Shown here piece after piece: positions 45,677 through 57,680 of a DNA stretch of 64,000 bases (position 1 is its first letter; every line of letters starts with the position of its first letter). Source of the stretch: Cyathus striatus (taxonomy: Eukaryota; Basidiomycota; Agaricomycetes; Agaricales; Nidulariaceae); the NCBI GenBank assembly GCA_025738555.1, contig JAOVFP010000006.1, positions 1,674,001 through 1,738,000 on the forward strand. Reading direction: 5' to 3'. Below the pieces are notes generated by a model. That model ran no database searches and was not told where the DNA came from. It was given only the letters and a program-made list of their open reading frames with translations. The translations under genes and the position numbers were made by a program.

Positions 45677-46033
45677 TTAACCTGTCGCATCTAAATCCTT
45701 GACATCGTCCCAACCGTCTTGGCGATCCATGAGTGTCAAATTCGGAAGGCAGCGATAGTCAGCTGAGAGGAGTTCGAGTGCTATGTAGCGCGCCATAAAG
45801 TAGGTGCCGATGTTATTCCCTTGCAATTGGGGAAAATTCAAGTGAGTATGGACCTGTATGGACACAAATGTACCTTGAACGTAGCGCGGGAACGACATTA
45901 AGCGGCGCGTACCGCGGTCCGGACGGGGCTGATGGTCCGGTAAATAGCGCAATATAGCATTTCTTGGATCACGAGCTGCAGGCTGAACTGAAGTGCCAAC
46001 AGTTATGGGGAACGAACTATGTTTCGTATTCAT
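45677..46033 (-). CDS. Small hypothetical protein
   Basis: Two exons, 46033-45874 and 45819-45677, with a 54-nt GTACAT...GCAAG intron, encode about 100 residues starting MNTKHSSFPITVG. Visible segments are DPRNAILRYLPDHQPRPDRG, MSFPRYVQGNNIGTYFMARYI and LLSADYRCLPNLTLMDRQD. No signal peptide, membrane segment or repeat. The composition and the fit of the intron favour a real gene, but I do not recognise the family. It ends 60 bp upstream of the GH28 start on the same strand. Confidence 0.5.
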   Translation of the reverse strand: MNTKHSSFPITVGTSVQPAARDPRNAILRYLPDHQPRPDRGTRRLMSFPRYVQGTFVSIQVHTHLNFPQLQGNNIGTYFMARYIALELLSADYRCLPNLTLMDRQDGWDDVKDLDATG

Positions 46034-46201
46034 GAATATGAAGTACAGTACATAACTACAACTCAAATACTACTTAGCATTTGAAGAAAGATGCGAACAG
46101 AATATCGTCCAACTGTGTAAGAAGTACAGCTATTTTAATAATGTTATGTTCGATGAATTAAAAGGAAAGCATGTATAATGAAAACCATCAGTAAGGAATA
46201 G

Positions 46202-47977
46202 TTAATAATCCCAACCTCCTATCAGTGGGGGCATGGCACTTGCAGGACGAGGTATAAGGCTTACAGGTATGCCGTCCCATGGAGTGTAAGGCTTCCGCGG
46301 AGGAAGCTTGTATGATGGTGGGTAATGAAGATCGACATCCAACCCTGCACAGATGATTGACGATAACTCTGCCGCAATGTCGAGCTTCTTCTCCACACTG
46401 AACCACACGGACACACGCCTCATCTTATTACCCGACTTTGCTGCACGGGCGCGAATGAAGTCAAGGACCCCTTGCTCTGTAAAGAAGCCTCGCCCACTAC
46501 CACACTCAAAGGTCTCCAACTGTGGGCAGAGCTCGGACTTCCCTGGTCCTGGCATAAGATTTTGGAGTAAGGCATCACTGAGGACCGCTCGGTGACCATC
46601 CAGAGGAGGTGAATGAGGATAATATGGCAAGTTGGTCCATGATTGCTTTGTCCAAAAGAAATCATCTGGTATATCAAAAGATAGTCGGGTCAAATGTGGG
46701 GTTAACCTTAGGCATTCCACGGTATCTTCAAATGATAACGAACTCGAATTAATGCGTAATGTTTCTACTCGAGCCGTAGCTCTAGAAAGGAGGGTTATTA
46801 GAGATACTTTCGGAGATATGTTTTCCAGAGGAATTTGTCCCATGAGTGGTGGAGTAGGCGGACTTGGAGGGAAGTTCTGCTTTCGAAAGGATATATGACG
46901 CAACGAAGGAAATTCTAGGCATTTGAATAGCCCAGTAGCATCGGCATCAAAGCCTTCGGTAATGCATAGCTTTGTGAGCAACGGTACAGTGATTCGCGTA
47001 ATTCGCTCTGTAAGTGTCCCACTAAGCTGTAGATGGCATGATCTCAGATTGGAACATTTTTCAAATAGATGAGGAACATCATCCATGGATATGCCAAGTA
47101 ATCCTCTCCAAGTTGAAAACTCGACAGTTAAATGTGTAAGTTCCTGCCACCGGCGAGAGGTTAATCGTAGCATTTGTGGCCCAAAGTCTAGAAGAGAGAT
47201 GTTGCGCACTGAAGGTGCGTCCAACATTTTCAAATCTGTCGGACTGATGGAACTATTCGAGGGAGAATATAACGGTTCCTGTGAAGCATGCCAATTCTCG
47301 TGACGTGAAATTTCGATCACGGTGGTATGAAGCCTCGGAACATCCTGATCCGTTAGATTTGCGAGAAGCTGAAGACACGAGTTGGGTATAACAAATCTGA
47401 CATTTCGCCATCGGTCCGAAAAGGATATGAGTATCTCGAGTAGACGCTGAACACATTCAGGTCTTGTTGGGCGGCACGAAAGCGATATGTTAAGGGGACA
47501 AGCACCCGAACGTGTGAGCCATTCCTCTAGTGCCTCGAGTCTGGGTCTGTCGAACATGTCAACGTCGTCCAGATTATTGGGAACGGCGACAGGGATGTGA
47601 ATTGTGGACCATAGTCGTGGGGTAGTGTACGCTATGGACCTCCATAGGCTGCAAACGCGTCCCAGGAGGATAGGTGCTTCCGTGACACTCATTGTCGCGT
47701 TCCGACCTTCTGGAAGGCATCGTATAAATATTTCGCGAAGGATATCATGAGGCAGCCGTCGAGCAGGAGCTAGCAGAGCTCTATGAGCGTTTACGTCATT
47801 GTCTAGTTGTTCACGCTCGAGGGACAGCTTGTCCAGCACCTGTTTCATCCTCAAAATTTGTTCGTCCAGATTGGAAATCTTCTGTGCGGGAGCAGACAGG
47901 GATGCCTGTATCTCCCTCGCCTCGCCGTCAGTCGGGGCATAGTTGGTGTGTAGTCTGTCCTTATATAAGGATTCCAT
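46202..47977 (-). CDS. F-box-like protein
   Basis: A single long exon of 591 codons. The start at 47977 (MESLYKDRLHTN) is preferred over an upstream in-frame start because it matches the short N-terminus usual for these proteins. A coiled-coil segment (NLDEQILRMKQVLDKLSLEREQL) is followed by the F-box-like region LPHDILREIFIRCLP...VCSLWRSIAYTTPRLWS, the pattern typical of the very large Agaricomycete F-box family. The C-terminal 400 residues look like diverged leucine-rich repeats. Likely a substrate adaptor of an SCF ubiquitin ligase; the target is unknown. Divergent from the next F-box gene. Confidence 0.85.
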   Translation of the reverse strand: MESLYKDRLHTNYAPTDGEAREIQASLSAPAQKISNLDEQILRMKQVLDKLSLEREQLDNDVNAHRALLAPARRLPHDILREIFIRCLPEGRNATMSVTEAPILLGRVCSLWRSIAYTTPRLWSTIHIPVAVPNNLDDVDMFDRPRLEALEEWLTRSGACPLNISLSCRPTRPECVQRLLEILISFSDRWRNVRFVIPNSCLQLLANLTDQDVPRLHTTVIEISRHENWHASQEPLYSPSNSSISPTDLKMLDAPSVRNISLLDFGPQMLRLTSRRWQELTHLTVEFSTWRGLLGISMDDVPHLFEKCSNLRSCHLQLSGTLTERITRITVPLLTKLCITEGFDADATGLFKCLEFPSLRHISFRKQNFPPSPPTPPLMGQIPLENISPKVSLITLLSRATARVETLRINSSSLSFEDTVECLRLTPHLTRLSFDIPDDFFWTKQSWTNLPYYPHSPPLDGHRAVLSDALLQNLMPGPGKSELCPQLETFECGSGRGFFTEQGVLDFIRARAAKSGNKMRRVSVWFSVEKKLDIAAELSSIICAGLDVDLHYPPSYKLPPRKPYTPWDGIPVSLIPRPASAMPPLIGGWDY

Positions 47978-48523
47978 GGTAACTATAAGTACTGCCAAGC
48001 GGTCAGATATTGTTGGTCGTCGACCAACTGCAAAGCACCATGTAGATGTGAGCCTATGAATAGCAAATGGTGAAAAGTATAGACGGTGGGTGCACGAACG
48101 CGCCTTCCCGGTGGAGGAGAGAGGAAATAAAGTGAGGAGACCTAGAAGAGACGGTCAGGTCTAGCAGGGAGTGGGAGGATATATGGGTAAGCAATACGGT
48201 GCGCGGTTTGAGTGGCCAATAGACGAATGGAAGAGCGTTGGTCGCAGCGGCGAGCGAATGATCCAAACTTGATCCAAACCCATTCATTCGTCGCACGACT
48301 GCCTCATTCGGGTCCGGTTAACATACGTGGAAATTTCTGAAACAGTGCCGGTGCGGCATCATATCGGTCACACTCTTCGTCACCCTTCGTCACACCCTTC
48401 TCAGCACTGGCCTTGGACTGGCCTCTTCTTGACTTTCATGACTGCCTGCCACATCTACAGCACCATTCCCCTCATTTTACCACTAAAACCCCAAAGGCTC
48501 AAGCCTCCTTGCCTTCTCCTCAA
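47978..48523. promoter_or_regulatory. Shared promoter region of two divergent F-box-like genes
   Basis: 546 bp lie between the two start codons. No strong TATA element or repeat was recognised; the segment 48350-48520 is pyrimidine-rich on the plus strand, as often seen before fungal start sites. Confidence 0.4.
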
Positions 48524-49736
48524 ATGTCCTTAACCGATATCCACCCTCGACTCCCCCCAGAGCTCCTTCATCTCGTCGTCGATAACCTCCATCAGCATAT
48601 TCCATCTCTCAAGGCATGCTCTTTAGCTTCTCGAGTCTTTCTCACACCCACTAGGTCTCACCTCTTCCACGAAATTAATTTGGAGCAAGATGGCCTTTCG
48701 AAGGCATTCTCTGAAGTACTATCCACTTCCCCTGAAATCGGAAGCTGTGTGCGCATATTGCGCATTATTGATCAAGGCAAAGACCGTGGAACAGCCGGAA
48801 TGTTACTCAAAGAGGCACAACCCCTTGCTCATGTTCTATCAAAAACAACGCGGATAATCGAATTCATGTTGATGGCTGTCACAGAATGGTCAATCATTCC
48901 CGATGCTTTGCGCATATCCCTGTGCAATACCTTCCGACAACCAACACTTAAAAGCGCCGGTCTCTATGCTTTGCTTCACGTTCCGTTCTCACTATTCCGC
49001 TGGTTCACCAACTTAAAGGACCTTCGATTGACCATTCACTCTAATGTTGATGCTGAGGACCGTTCCGATGAGATCAACGGGAACGCCCCAGCGATATCCA
49101 CTAAGCTCGATACCCTTGTCGTCTTCGATCCTGCACCCGAGCCTGTCATTAACTTTCTTTTGCGTCCGGAGACAACATTGGATTTTAGTTGCCTGCGGAA
49201 ATTTACTGTTACATGTACCAAGAATTCCACCTCCACGCTTACAAGTATCCTTAGTACCTGTTCATCAACACTACAGTGCCTAGAACTCATAAATTCACAT
49301 GAATGTAAGTGATCGTCGCTTTACTCAGTCCATCCAGATTTTAACACCATTCTCTACACATATAGTACCGTCCGGCCTGGACCTGTCCAATTTTAGCTCG
49401 TTAACCGAGGTCTTTTTCTCCGCTTTCGTGGATTACGAACCACAATCTCAGAACGAACTCTTTTCCTCGCTGGTAGACCTACCTAGCTGCATCGAGGTTA
49501 TCCGCATGCGCCTGACCATTATTGATTTTGACCGTCTACGCCAGCTGAACTTCAGCTACATAGATGATTGCCTGTCCAGTGAAGATGTTCCTTGTGTCCG
49601 CCAAGTCAAATTCCATGTCACCTTCTTTAGCTCGGCGATTCCAATCTCCGATGATGACGTGAAAACGTACTTCGAGGACGTGCTAGCTACGTTATCGAAG
49701 AAGGTGTTCTTACAATCGTACCGGAACATCGTATGA
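48524..49736 (+). CDS. F-box-like protein with leucine-rich C-terminus
   Basis: Exons 48524-49304 and 49366-49736, separated by a 61-nt intron (GTAAGT...TATAG). The N-terminus MSLTDIHPRLPPELLHLVVDNL followed by LKACSLASRVFLTPTRSHLF is an F-box of the type common in mushrooms. The remainder (NLKDLRLTIHSN, LQCLELINSHE, LSNFSSLTEVFFSAF) is leucine-rich-repeat-like. The role is presumably substrate recognition in an SCF ligase. Unrelated in detail to the divergent neighbour. Confidence 0.8.
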
Positions 49737-50304
49737 GGTGAACGCTGGTGAACGGTGTATCTTAACCTCGCCCCGCTCGTACAAATGTCTTGTGTAACTT
49801 GATCGATACAAGATTGAGATTCACAATGCCGTGCCATATATATACATTGCGTTTCACTGAACGCGATCATATTAAAGCACCTGGGTTTCTCCAGTGTTCG
49901 CTAGGACTACTGAGGACTTCAAGCCTCAGGTTAGGAACTCCCCGCGACGAATCTCATGCCGTATAGGAATTTAGGCATTCGCACGCACTGTCCTTCAACG
50001 CATACATCAGATAAATACTTCAGGTAGGATGAACGTTCCTTTCTCCTTGTTCTTACACGTAGCAGTGAGAGACCAAGTTATCTTTTAATAGATTATTGCT
50101 GTTGAGCAATCTTTCCATCCGTTCAAATATGATTCAACTGTGGGAATGACAACACTTCAATGAAGGAAATGAGTGTTTATAGTTGGTATGCGGAAGTATT
50201 GTATATACGTAAAAACGGGTGAAGTCCAGTGTCCTAACTTAACGTGCAACCAGAAAAAGATCACAATCGAGTGCCTCGAAGTCCTTAAAAGTGTCTGTAG
50301 TTGC
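49737..50304. other. Convergent intergenic region, nothing supported
   Basis: 568 bp between two convergent stop codons. No gene or repeat recognised. Confidence 0.4.
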
Positions 50305-51143
50305 TCAAAGCATGTTCCAAATGGAAGCCAGCGCTCCTGCCAACGCTATCCAATGGGGGACATGATCCCGGAAAGCGTCATTAGAAGACGTAGCGGATCC
50401 AGCTACAGACGAGGAGGTTACCGTGGATGAAGAAGTTGCGCCTGAAGCAGGAGTGCTGCTAGTGGTCAAGGAAACACCAGCATCTTTGGCAGCATTTTCC
50501 TTGAATCCACCAGCACTTTGGTCGAGGGTTGGGTTGATAGAGAGAACAGCCCCCTTCTGGCAGAGGCCTCCGGCTTGATCAAAGAACCTGTTAAAAAGGC
50601 GTTAAATACTATTCAAGTAATACTGGGTTTAAGTACCACAGGGGATTAGTATCGTTGACTGTAAGGCGAACTTGGGGAAGATCAGGCGCGTCAACCTCAA
50701 GATTGTCGGCAACCTGAAAGTAGCGAGTATTATGGTCAATATTTATCGTTGGGACGCATTAAAACGAAAATAGAAATTACGGTCACGACACCAGAATAGA
50801 ATCCATTCTCTAGAGCGGTGCAAGGCTTCTCGTAACTTGATTCTATCCAACGCAGCAGTTAGGAACCCCCTGTGCAATCTAAAACGGAATGTGCACGTAC
50901 GAACAACACCATGACTGCCACTGCGGAATTCGAATGCAATGACATCTCCTGCGGCAGGATGGATGGAAGAGGGGTCAAAGCCCATTCCTTTCTTCCTGTG
51001 ATATGAGCACCCAATAAATCCTAGCGCATCAACAACCGGTTGGAAGCGGCATACCCGGTAGTCTCGTCTTTACCAACACCGACAAGATATTCAGCGCCGA
51101 AAGCGAGGGGAAAGAACAGGCTAGCGACGACAATGGATTTCAT
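50305..51143 (-). CDS. Secreted cupredoxin-domain (extracellular serine-rich) protein, probably GPI-anchored
   Basis: Exons 51143-51055, 50995-50901, 50842-50781, 50713-50640 and 50587-50305. A signal peptide (MKSIVVASLFFPLAFGA) leads into EYLVGVGKDETTGKKGMGFDPSSIHPAAGD and IAFEFRSGSHGVVQSSYEKPCTAL, the plastocyanin-like fold found in fungal extracellular serine-rich proteins. The His and Cys that could bind copper are in SGSH and EKPC; a second His and Met were not located, so copper binding is uncertain. A Ser/Thr/Ala linker and a hydrophobic C-terminus (HWIALAGASIWNML) suggest a GPI anchor. Wall-associated, function unknown. Confidence 0.82.
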
Positions 51144-51944
51144 TATGGGTATATGTCGAGAAATTTGGAGCACGGGATGGAGTAGAGGTATGTGGGTAGA
51201 GGCTCATTCTGAGAGGATGCTGTTTGCTTTAGTAGCCTGCTTGGCTTCCTTGGCGAATCGTGTTTGTCAAAGCCGTCAAGAACAAAGTAGCGGAAGTAGC
51301 AAAAGTCTTCATGCTGAAACTTGACGCGGACATTGAACTTTGGTTGAACTTGGCTGGCGGGCATAAGTGCTAAGTATGTAGTGCTGCTGACTTACTTTAG
51401 ACTGAAGTAAGAATCTTATTCCTGGAGTACGTACTATAATTAACTAAAATTCATTTCCTTTGTCAACGTTAGTACTTAGTGTCCTATTTATAAAGCTTGA
51501 TCTACATTTACTACATGGCCTGCCAGCATTTACCGACACACGTTTATATATAAATAATCGATGCAAATGAGCACGCGTTCGTTGGACTTCTTGAGATTGT
51601 TCTTCCCTACTTGTATAGTATGTGATATCGATCACATGTAGCTGAAGGGCAAAAATGACTGTCTTAGCCAGCTGACTGTATTACCATGTCTTCAGCTTCC
51701 GTATGGGGTCGTCAGGAACCAATCATGAATGCTTCAAAACGTGCACACTACAATGTGCCAGCGCTTCTGTGAAAAGCAACTGCGAACAGATAACTAACCA
51801 TTTGATTTGATTTGACCTCTTCGAGAGTGGGAACCTGACGATGTTCATAGCAAAGCATGCGTTGTTGGTACGCACGTTTTATATCTCGAAATTTGTATAT
51901 GAATGGGACCGCCCGCGTTGGGATGAAGTGTTAAACTGCCATCA
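51144..51944. other. Divergent intergenic region
   Basis: 801 bp holding the promoters of the cupredoxin gene (minus) and the SurE gene (plus). No other gene or repeat recognised. Confidence 0.4.
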
Positions 51945-53139
51945 ATGCAACTGTCAATCTTAGCCTCACTCATTTCTCTTGTTCTCTTTCCGACCACTAC
52001 TCAGGGAGCTTCTGTGAACCTGCGGGCAACGCCAACCAAAATTGTCTTGACAAATGACGATGGTTGGGCAGTAGCGCAGATTAGAGCTGAATATAGCTCA
52101 CTTCGGGCTGCAGGATTCGATGTCAGTAATATTACAGTCATGATCTAGCAGCGATCCTCACCTTTTCTAGGTCATCTTGTCAGCTCCTGCCGATAACAAG
52201 TCTGGAACAGGATCGTCTTCTGCCACACCTACCCCGCTCACTTCACCCTGCGAGTTTAACTCCTGCCCCTCAGGTTCTCCCGCCACGGGATCCAACTCAA
52301 GCGACAGTGAGCAGTATAATAGCCGTTATTCCAGATCGATTCTAACTTCTAGAAAAGCTCGTCTGAATTATGTCAATGCATTCCCGTCAGTCACACTCGC
52401 ACTGTACCGGATTTCTTAACTGAATGCTGTGGAAGGGTTGACGCTGTGCGCTTTGGGATTCAAACTCTGGCGCCAGAGATTTTCGGCACCAAACCTGACT
52501 TGGTCGTGAGCGGTTCGAACATCGGAAGTAAGACATAATTCAACTCGCCATATCGTACCACTAATGCGAAGTACACGACAGCCAACCTGGGATCGATCAG
52601 TGGTTCCGGAACTGTGTGCGCACATATTCCTCCTTATTCATATGAACGCGAAACGCTGACGCCCCTAAAACAGTGGGGCGGCATCTGAGGCCGCATTAGA
52701 GGGTATCCCTTCCATTGCTTTTTCAGGGACCAGCGGCTCCCAAGTTTCCTACACCACTTTGACTAGCACCCCCAACGCTTCTTCGACAGCCTCAGCACTC
52801 ATCTACACTAACCTGATTATAAAGTTCGTCAACGCTCTGACCAACAACACTACGCCTTGGGTTCCCAGTGGGATTAGCATCAATGTGAACTTCGCCTCCA
52901 CTTCCAGCTGTGCCTCAGCAAATGATTTCAAGTACATTTTTACTCGGCTTGTTTCCAGCAGCAGTGCAATGGACATTACAACCTGTGGAACTAACCATCT
53001 TCCTGCTGAGAGCACGGTTGTTAAAGCAGGATGCTTTGCCACCGTTAGCGTTTTTGACGCTAGTACCAAGAAGGACGTTAACGCTACCACACAAGCGGCG
53101 GTCCACTCTAAATTGACCTCAATCTTGAGTTGTATGTGA
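51945..53139 (+). CDS. Secreted SurE-like nucleotidase / acid phosphatase
   Basis: Exons 51945-52121, 52171-52313, 52353-52385, 52436-52527, 52582-52615 and 52674-53139. A signal peptide (MQLSILASLISLVLFPTTTQGAS) is followed by the SurE core: KIVLTNDDGWA (metal-binding DD), VILSAPADNKSG, LNYVNAFPVDAVRFGIQTL, PDLVVSGSNIGTNLG and SGTVGAASEAALEGIPSIAFSG. SurE enzymes hydrolyse nucleoside monophosphates and other phosphate esters; here export suggests phosphate scavenging (inferred). Intron 52314-52352 is only 39 nt. The gene converges on DEG1 with a 131-bp gap. Confidence 0.88.
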
Positions 53140-53270
53140 AGGGCGTATAATTACCAACAACATTAGCAAGAATGAAGTTGCAGTCTAAATAGCGTATTCT
53201 GGAATATAATCCTGTCGTGAAAGATAAAATGGCTAAGGACGCGCGAGTTTCAAGCGAGAGACACGTTACC

Positions 53271-54860
53271 TCATTCATTCCTATCCCCATCATCTTCCGA
53301 CATATTTTGGATCTCTTCCAACTGCTTCCCTCTTTTGAGCCTCCACTTTTCATTAATGACGTCGACTGTTTCCAGCCGCTCCCTTTTGAGAACGGGTGTA
53401 TAATTCCATACGCGTTTAAAGGTTCCTCCTCCTAGAGGAATATGGATGCGCTTTCCGGTCAATATATCGCTAATTCGTGGAAAATCTTCTTTGGGTAAAG
53501 GTAATATATTTGGTGGTGGAGAATGGTGTTGAGATGCTGCAAGAAAGAAGTGCTTGGTTAAGGAGGCATGGACTAATGATCTTGTATGAATCATCTCTAG
53601 CTGTTCATAGATATTTTTGAAAGAATGAGAACTTCCAGAATTCTCAGGCTTGGTACTAGTTCTCCAATTGACATCCTCATCCGAGTACGTACAATCCCAG
53701 AGCATCAGCGGCATCCCATCTGCCATTTGATATATAGGTTTCCGATCTATTACTTCGTATGGTTCTTCGTCCTCGATTGGCGTTTCTAACCCCTCGCCTA
53801 CGTTCATCAATCGTGTCACCAGTGATGGATGCTCAAGCCCGGCTCCAACAAGAAATAAAATAGACATGATATGTCGAACTTGATGATATAGAAAGGCAGT
53901 TCCGACCAAATTAAATACGTAGATGCTATCGACGTCGTCATCCAAAGGCTCCACATACGCGTTGAGAATTTTTCGTTTGAACACCTCTATCTGTTTTTGA
54001 GCATCAACCTTGCATAGATTGCGGAAATCATGCTCCCCAATAAGTCGTGCCGCTGCTTCTTGCATATGGGGAATATCCAAGCCCTTCGGAGAGAAAAAGT
54101 ATTTGTAATGTCGCTGTTTACACGAAAAGCGAGCCGAGAACGACTCGGACACAGGAGACCAAGCGAGGATGCGGATAGTATGAGGAAGGAGATTATTAAG
54201 AATTGGAACATAATCGTGTTCTAATTTCTGCTTTCCAGCTGGGGGTTTTGAAATTGAAGTATTAAGAGATGACTCGGATATATCCAGAACTCCAAATCCA
54301 TCTTCCACTCCTTCCAATCCTAAATGCTCCTCTTTTGGTATAGTTGAAGTTGATGCGACATTTGAGATTGATAATTCAGCAGGCGGCTTTGCCTCACCCA
54401 AATCTTCTGCAGATAGCGCGCTTCTAACCCACAGTGATACGACTTGCCCTCCTGCACTGACACCACGATCGGTTCGTCCACATCTTTCCCATTTGCAACC
54501 ATCATATCCAGCTTCCGCTTCGACCAGCCGAGCTTTTGCTAATGCATCAAACAAAACACCCTCGACAGTCGGAAGAGGACCAGAAACCTTCTGATAAGCT
54601 AATCCTCCATATTCCTGACCAGAGTAGCAGAACTTGAGAGCAATCTTTCGTGTATGATAAGAAGAGAAATCAAAGAGCTTGTTGGGGCTGCGATTCGGTA
54701 GCACAGGTGAAGTTATAGAACGATCCAAACGAGTCAGACGCTCGATTAGTTGTTCACGAGTCCAATCATCGTAATTGCCCGTGGAAGCAGCGACGGTAGC
54801 CATGTTCGTCCTAGGATTGACTGCTGCGGTTTGATATAGTCGGATAAGGCAACGGCTCAT
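53271..54860 (-). CDS. DEG1: tRNA pseudouridine(38/39) synthase DEG1/PUS3
   Basis: A single exon of 529 codons. The TruA-type catalytic block is RCGRTDRGVSAGGQVVSL, with the nucleophilic Asp in TDRG. Other conserved parts are ALKFCYSGQEYGGLAYQ, SARFSCKQRHYKYFF, EHDFRNLCKVDAQKQI and VGTAFLYHQVRHIMSILFLVG. The enzyme isomerises uridine to pseudouridine at positions 38/39 of tRNA anticodon arms in cytosol and mitochondria. The first 20 residues (MSRCLIRLYQTAAV) could be a mitochondrial leader, with the internal MATVAASTG as a cytosolic start. The C-terminal 150 residues are a fungal-type extension. Confidence 0.93.
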   Translation of the reverse strand: MSRCLIRLYQTAAVNPRTNMATVAASTGNYDDWTREQLIERLTRLDRSITSPVLPNRSPNKLFDFSSYHTRKIALKFCYSGQEYGGLAYQKVSGPLPTVEGVLFDALAKARLVEAEAGYDGCKWERCGRTDRGVSAGGQVVSLWVRSALSAEDLGEAKPPAELSISNVASTSTIPKEEHLGLEGVEDGFGVLDISESSLNTSISKPPAGKQKLEHDYVPILNNLLPHTIRILAWSPVSESFSARFSCKQRHYKYFFSPKGLDIPHMQEAAARLIGEHDFRNLCKVDAQKQIEVFKRKILNAYVEPLDDDVDSIYVFNLVGTAFLYHQVRHIMSILFLVGAGLEHPSLVTRLMNVGEGLETPIEDEEPYEVIDRKPIYQMADGMPLMLWDCTYSDEDVNWRTSTKPENSGSSHSFKNIYEQLEMIHTRSLVHASLTKHFFLAASQHHSPPPNILPLPKEDFPRISDILTGKRIHIPLGGGTFKRVWNYTPVLKRERLETVDVINEKWRLKRGKQLEEIQNMSEDDGDRNE

Positions 54861-56111
54861 TAACTAAATGGTGGTAACCGAGAGAGAGGTATACAGCGGG
54901 AGCAATGAGACACACGATAAATCGCCAATGAGCTTCATAACCAAGTAAAACCGTAGCGTCCTCAAGCATATTCCCCCCGGATTGCGAAGACAACTGAAGT
55001 CAGGAGGGGATGAAGTGAGTGGTGGAATGGTTTCGACAACACTCCAATGGGGAGGGGGAAACAAAACAGCACAAATAGCACCTTCCACTGCTGTTATATT
55101 GTAGAGTAGTTGTAAAACAGTAACATTGCAATCTTTAATGAACACTCATTTACAACAAACACTAGTCACATACATAGAGTGTTGAGCTTATATTTCCCCG
55201 TTAAAGAGTACCCATGGAAAAAATACAACTTGATACAACCCCATCCATCACGAAGATTCGCAAACGTTAAGACAAGCAGAGTAAACGAGCTCATCGAAGT
55301 GAGGTGAGGAGGCTCAGTGAAGGCGGCACAACAAACTCCGCCAGTCTGTCGGGGCTGACCATGATGTGCTTCGGAAATGCTATGGTGATCTTACACCAGG
55401 AAATATTTCATTTTTCACCGAATTGGCATTGAACACAAGTATATACCAAATTTTATGTATAATCGCAAAACCTATGACCGAATAGCATGATTGTAATTAT
55501 AAATTTCAAAGGCATTTGCTTATATGAGCTCTAGCTTTAGTCGTGTAGCTGTCTTACAAATGAAGGATAAGGCAGCGCGTTGGGAGAACATTAATGTATT
55601 TGCGAGTGACTTCGAACTAACTGATAGCATGTTTTTCTTATCTCATGTTACCTCTGTCATGCTCCAGCCTCCTTCAATAGCCTTTATTACTGTACCTACT
55701 TACCGACTTGACATCTATATTTGGTTAGATCACAGGCCTATATCTCTGGAGTCCCTGTGAGCTCTCGGTGCCCTCAAAATGAACTTGATAAGCCGCTAGC
55801 TTCCTCCACTTTCCTTAGTACTTCCTCCACAACTGGGATTAATTCCACGAAAGGCCTTCAAAAACGAAGCAAAAGGAGGGGGAAATGGTAGGGAACGCGA
55901 TGCGTTAATGCGGGGACGCGTCGCCGTTGTGTACTCGTCACGGTATGTCACGCCGGACTTACAAAATCGCGCGCGACTTCTCTTTTAGGCAGGTGCACTG
56001 CCACCTTCACCTTCACCTTCACCTTTCGCAGCTCAACTTTGACTGCGGCTAATTACACGTTGAAATATTTTGCATCGCTAAGTGCGATGGATTCCCACGA
56101 TCTCTTCACCG
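54861..56111. other. Divergent intergenic region
   Basis: 1.25 kb between the DEG1 start and the cis-prenyltransferase start. A CACCTT tandem motif occurs at about 56003-56027, just upstream of the latter. Short open frames at 54864-55145 and 55524-55760 have no features. Confidence 0.45.
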
Positions 56112-57131
56112 ATGTTCATACGACGTGGACTCCGTTGGCTGCGCGACAAGCTCGTCGAACGAGTCCAGCGGGTCATAGTTGGGGTATTAGCGGCTGGTCC
56201 GGTACCCAGGCATATAGCATTTGTAATGGATGGAAACAGACGATATGCAAGAATGAATCAAAAGAAAGTCCAACAGGGTCATTCGGACGGATTTCTTACC
56301 CTGCGGAGAGTACGTCGGCCAGCATTTCATATCTGAGATTTGTAACATGAATCGTAAACAGATGCTTGAAGTATGTTTGCGGTTGAACGTAAAATGTGTC
56401 TCTGCGTATGCATTTTCAATTGAGAACTTCAAACGTTCCCCCGATGAAGTGCATGCATTAATGAGCCTAGCGGAAGACAAATTGCTAGAGCTCTGTAGGC
56501 ATGGGTAAGTTTAAATATACTGATAATGATAACTACGCTCACAGATTGTTCAGAGACCTACTTGACCAATACGGTGTACGGCTCAATGTAGTCGGAAATG
56601 TGGATCTTCTACCAGACAATGTAAGAAATGCTGCGCGCAAGGCAGAGATTATGACACGACATAATAAGAGGTGTGATTATTCGTCCTTGTCCTTCTACTA
56701 TAATAACTAACCAAATATCGTAGCGCTATTTTCAACCTTTGTATGCCGTATACCTCACGAGATGAAATTACTACTGCCGTTCAGTCTTGCGTTCGAAATG
56801 CACTTCAGCATTCTGGTTCCGAGATGTACGTCTCCATTTGCCATTTGAATGGCTGCATTTTGCTATAATCTCTTTATTTTATATTAGACATATAACAGAG
56901 CACGACATCGATGACCAACTCATGACGTCCCTCGGAGGCAGTCCTCCTTTGGACATTCTGGTCCGTACGAGTGGTGTAAAGCGCCTGAGCGACTATATGT
57001 TGTGGCAATGTTGCGAAGCTACACAACTTCAGTTTAGTTCTACATATTGGCCCGACTTTGGTCTCCTTGATTTTGTCCCCATTATCCTCGATTTTCAATT
57101 GAAAGTTTGGAGCCATCGTCTCCAGTCTTGA
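56112..57131 (+). CDS. RER2: cis-Prenyltransferase (dehydrodolichyl diphosphate synthase catalytic subunit)
   Basis: Exons 56112-56309, 56362-56504, 56545-56670, 56724-56825 and 56888-57131. The diagnostic motifs are PRHIAFVMDGNRRYAR (catalytic Asp, first conserved region), VSAYAFSIENFKRS, LPDNVRNAARKAE, and near the end DILVRTSGVKRLSDYMLWQ followed by YWPDF. The enzyme adds isopentenyl units in Z configuration to farnesyl diphosphate to make dolichol for protein glycosylation at the ER. The start ATG at 56112 is preferred because it gives the short amphipathic N-terminus (MFIRRGLRWLRDKLVERVQRV) seen in the family. Symbol assigned by family; the RER2 versus SRT1 orthology is not resolved. Confidence 0.9.
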
Positions 57132-57680
57132 TGTATCGTTCTTCAGACTCTCGATATTTTCTGCACGGCTCACGGACGTTTATTTAATTATACTATTAAT
57201 GTTATTTAAATCCATTTTCAGATGCTCTAACAGTTTGGGGATTTGTATCCGCTGCGGTGAATAATCTCCTTATCTAGTCACCCACTCAATGAAAAACAAG
57301 GTTTCTTTGGAAATGTTTGGAGCGGGGAGTACTGCATAATTTCTCGCATTTGCCTATGCAGCTGCTGTAAAAATCAAGCCTCTGCAAGAATACTTATCGC
57401 ACGTTCTAAAATTAGAACGGAAGTGTGGTGACGTCAGTAAAATGCTACGTTCAAACTGTCTGCAGTCTATAGTCTATACTACATAACTCCCCCACGCGCG
57501 TAAGTACTCCTACTGTTTATTTCTTTCAGTAATTCCCCTCGAGATCAAGAAACTTCTCTTGAATGATCTTGAATTATTTGTGTCCAGAGGTGAATAAGCA
57601 GTGTACAATCCAATTAACTATAGTCCGTGTTTAGATCCCTAATACAGTAGTACAGCAACTTGTTCTGGTGGTCAAATCCA
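57132..57680. other. Convergent intergenic region, nothing supported
   Basis: 549 bp between convergent genes. No gene or repeat recognised. Confidence 0.4.
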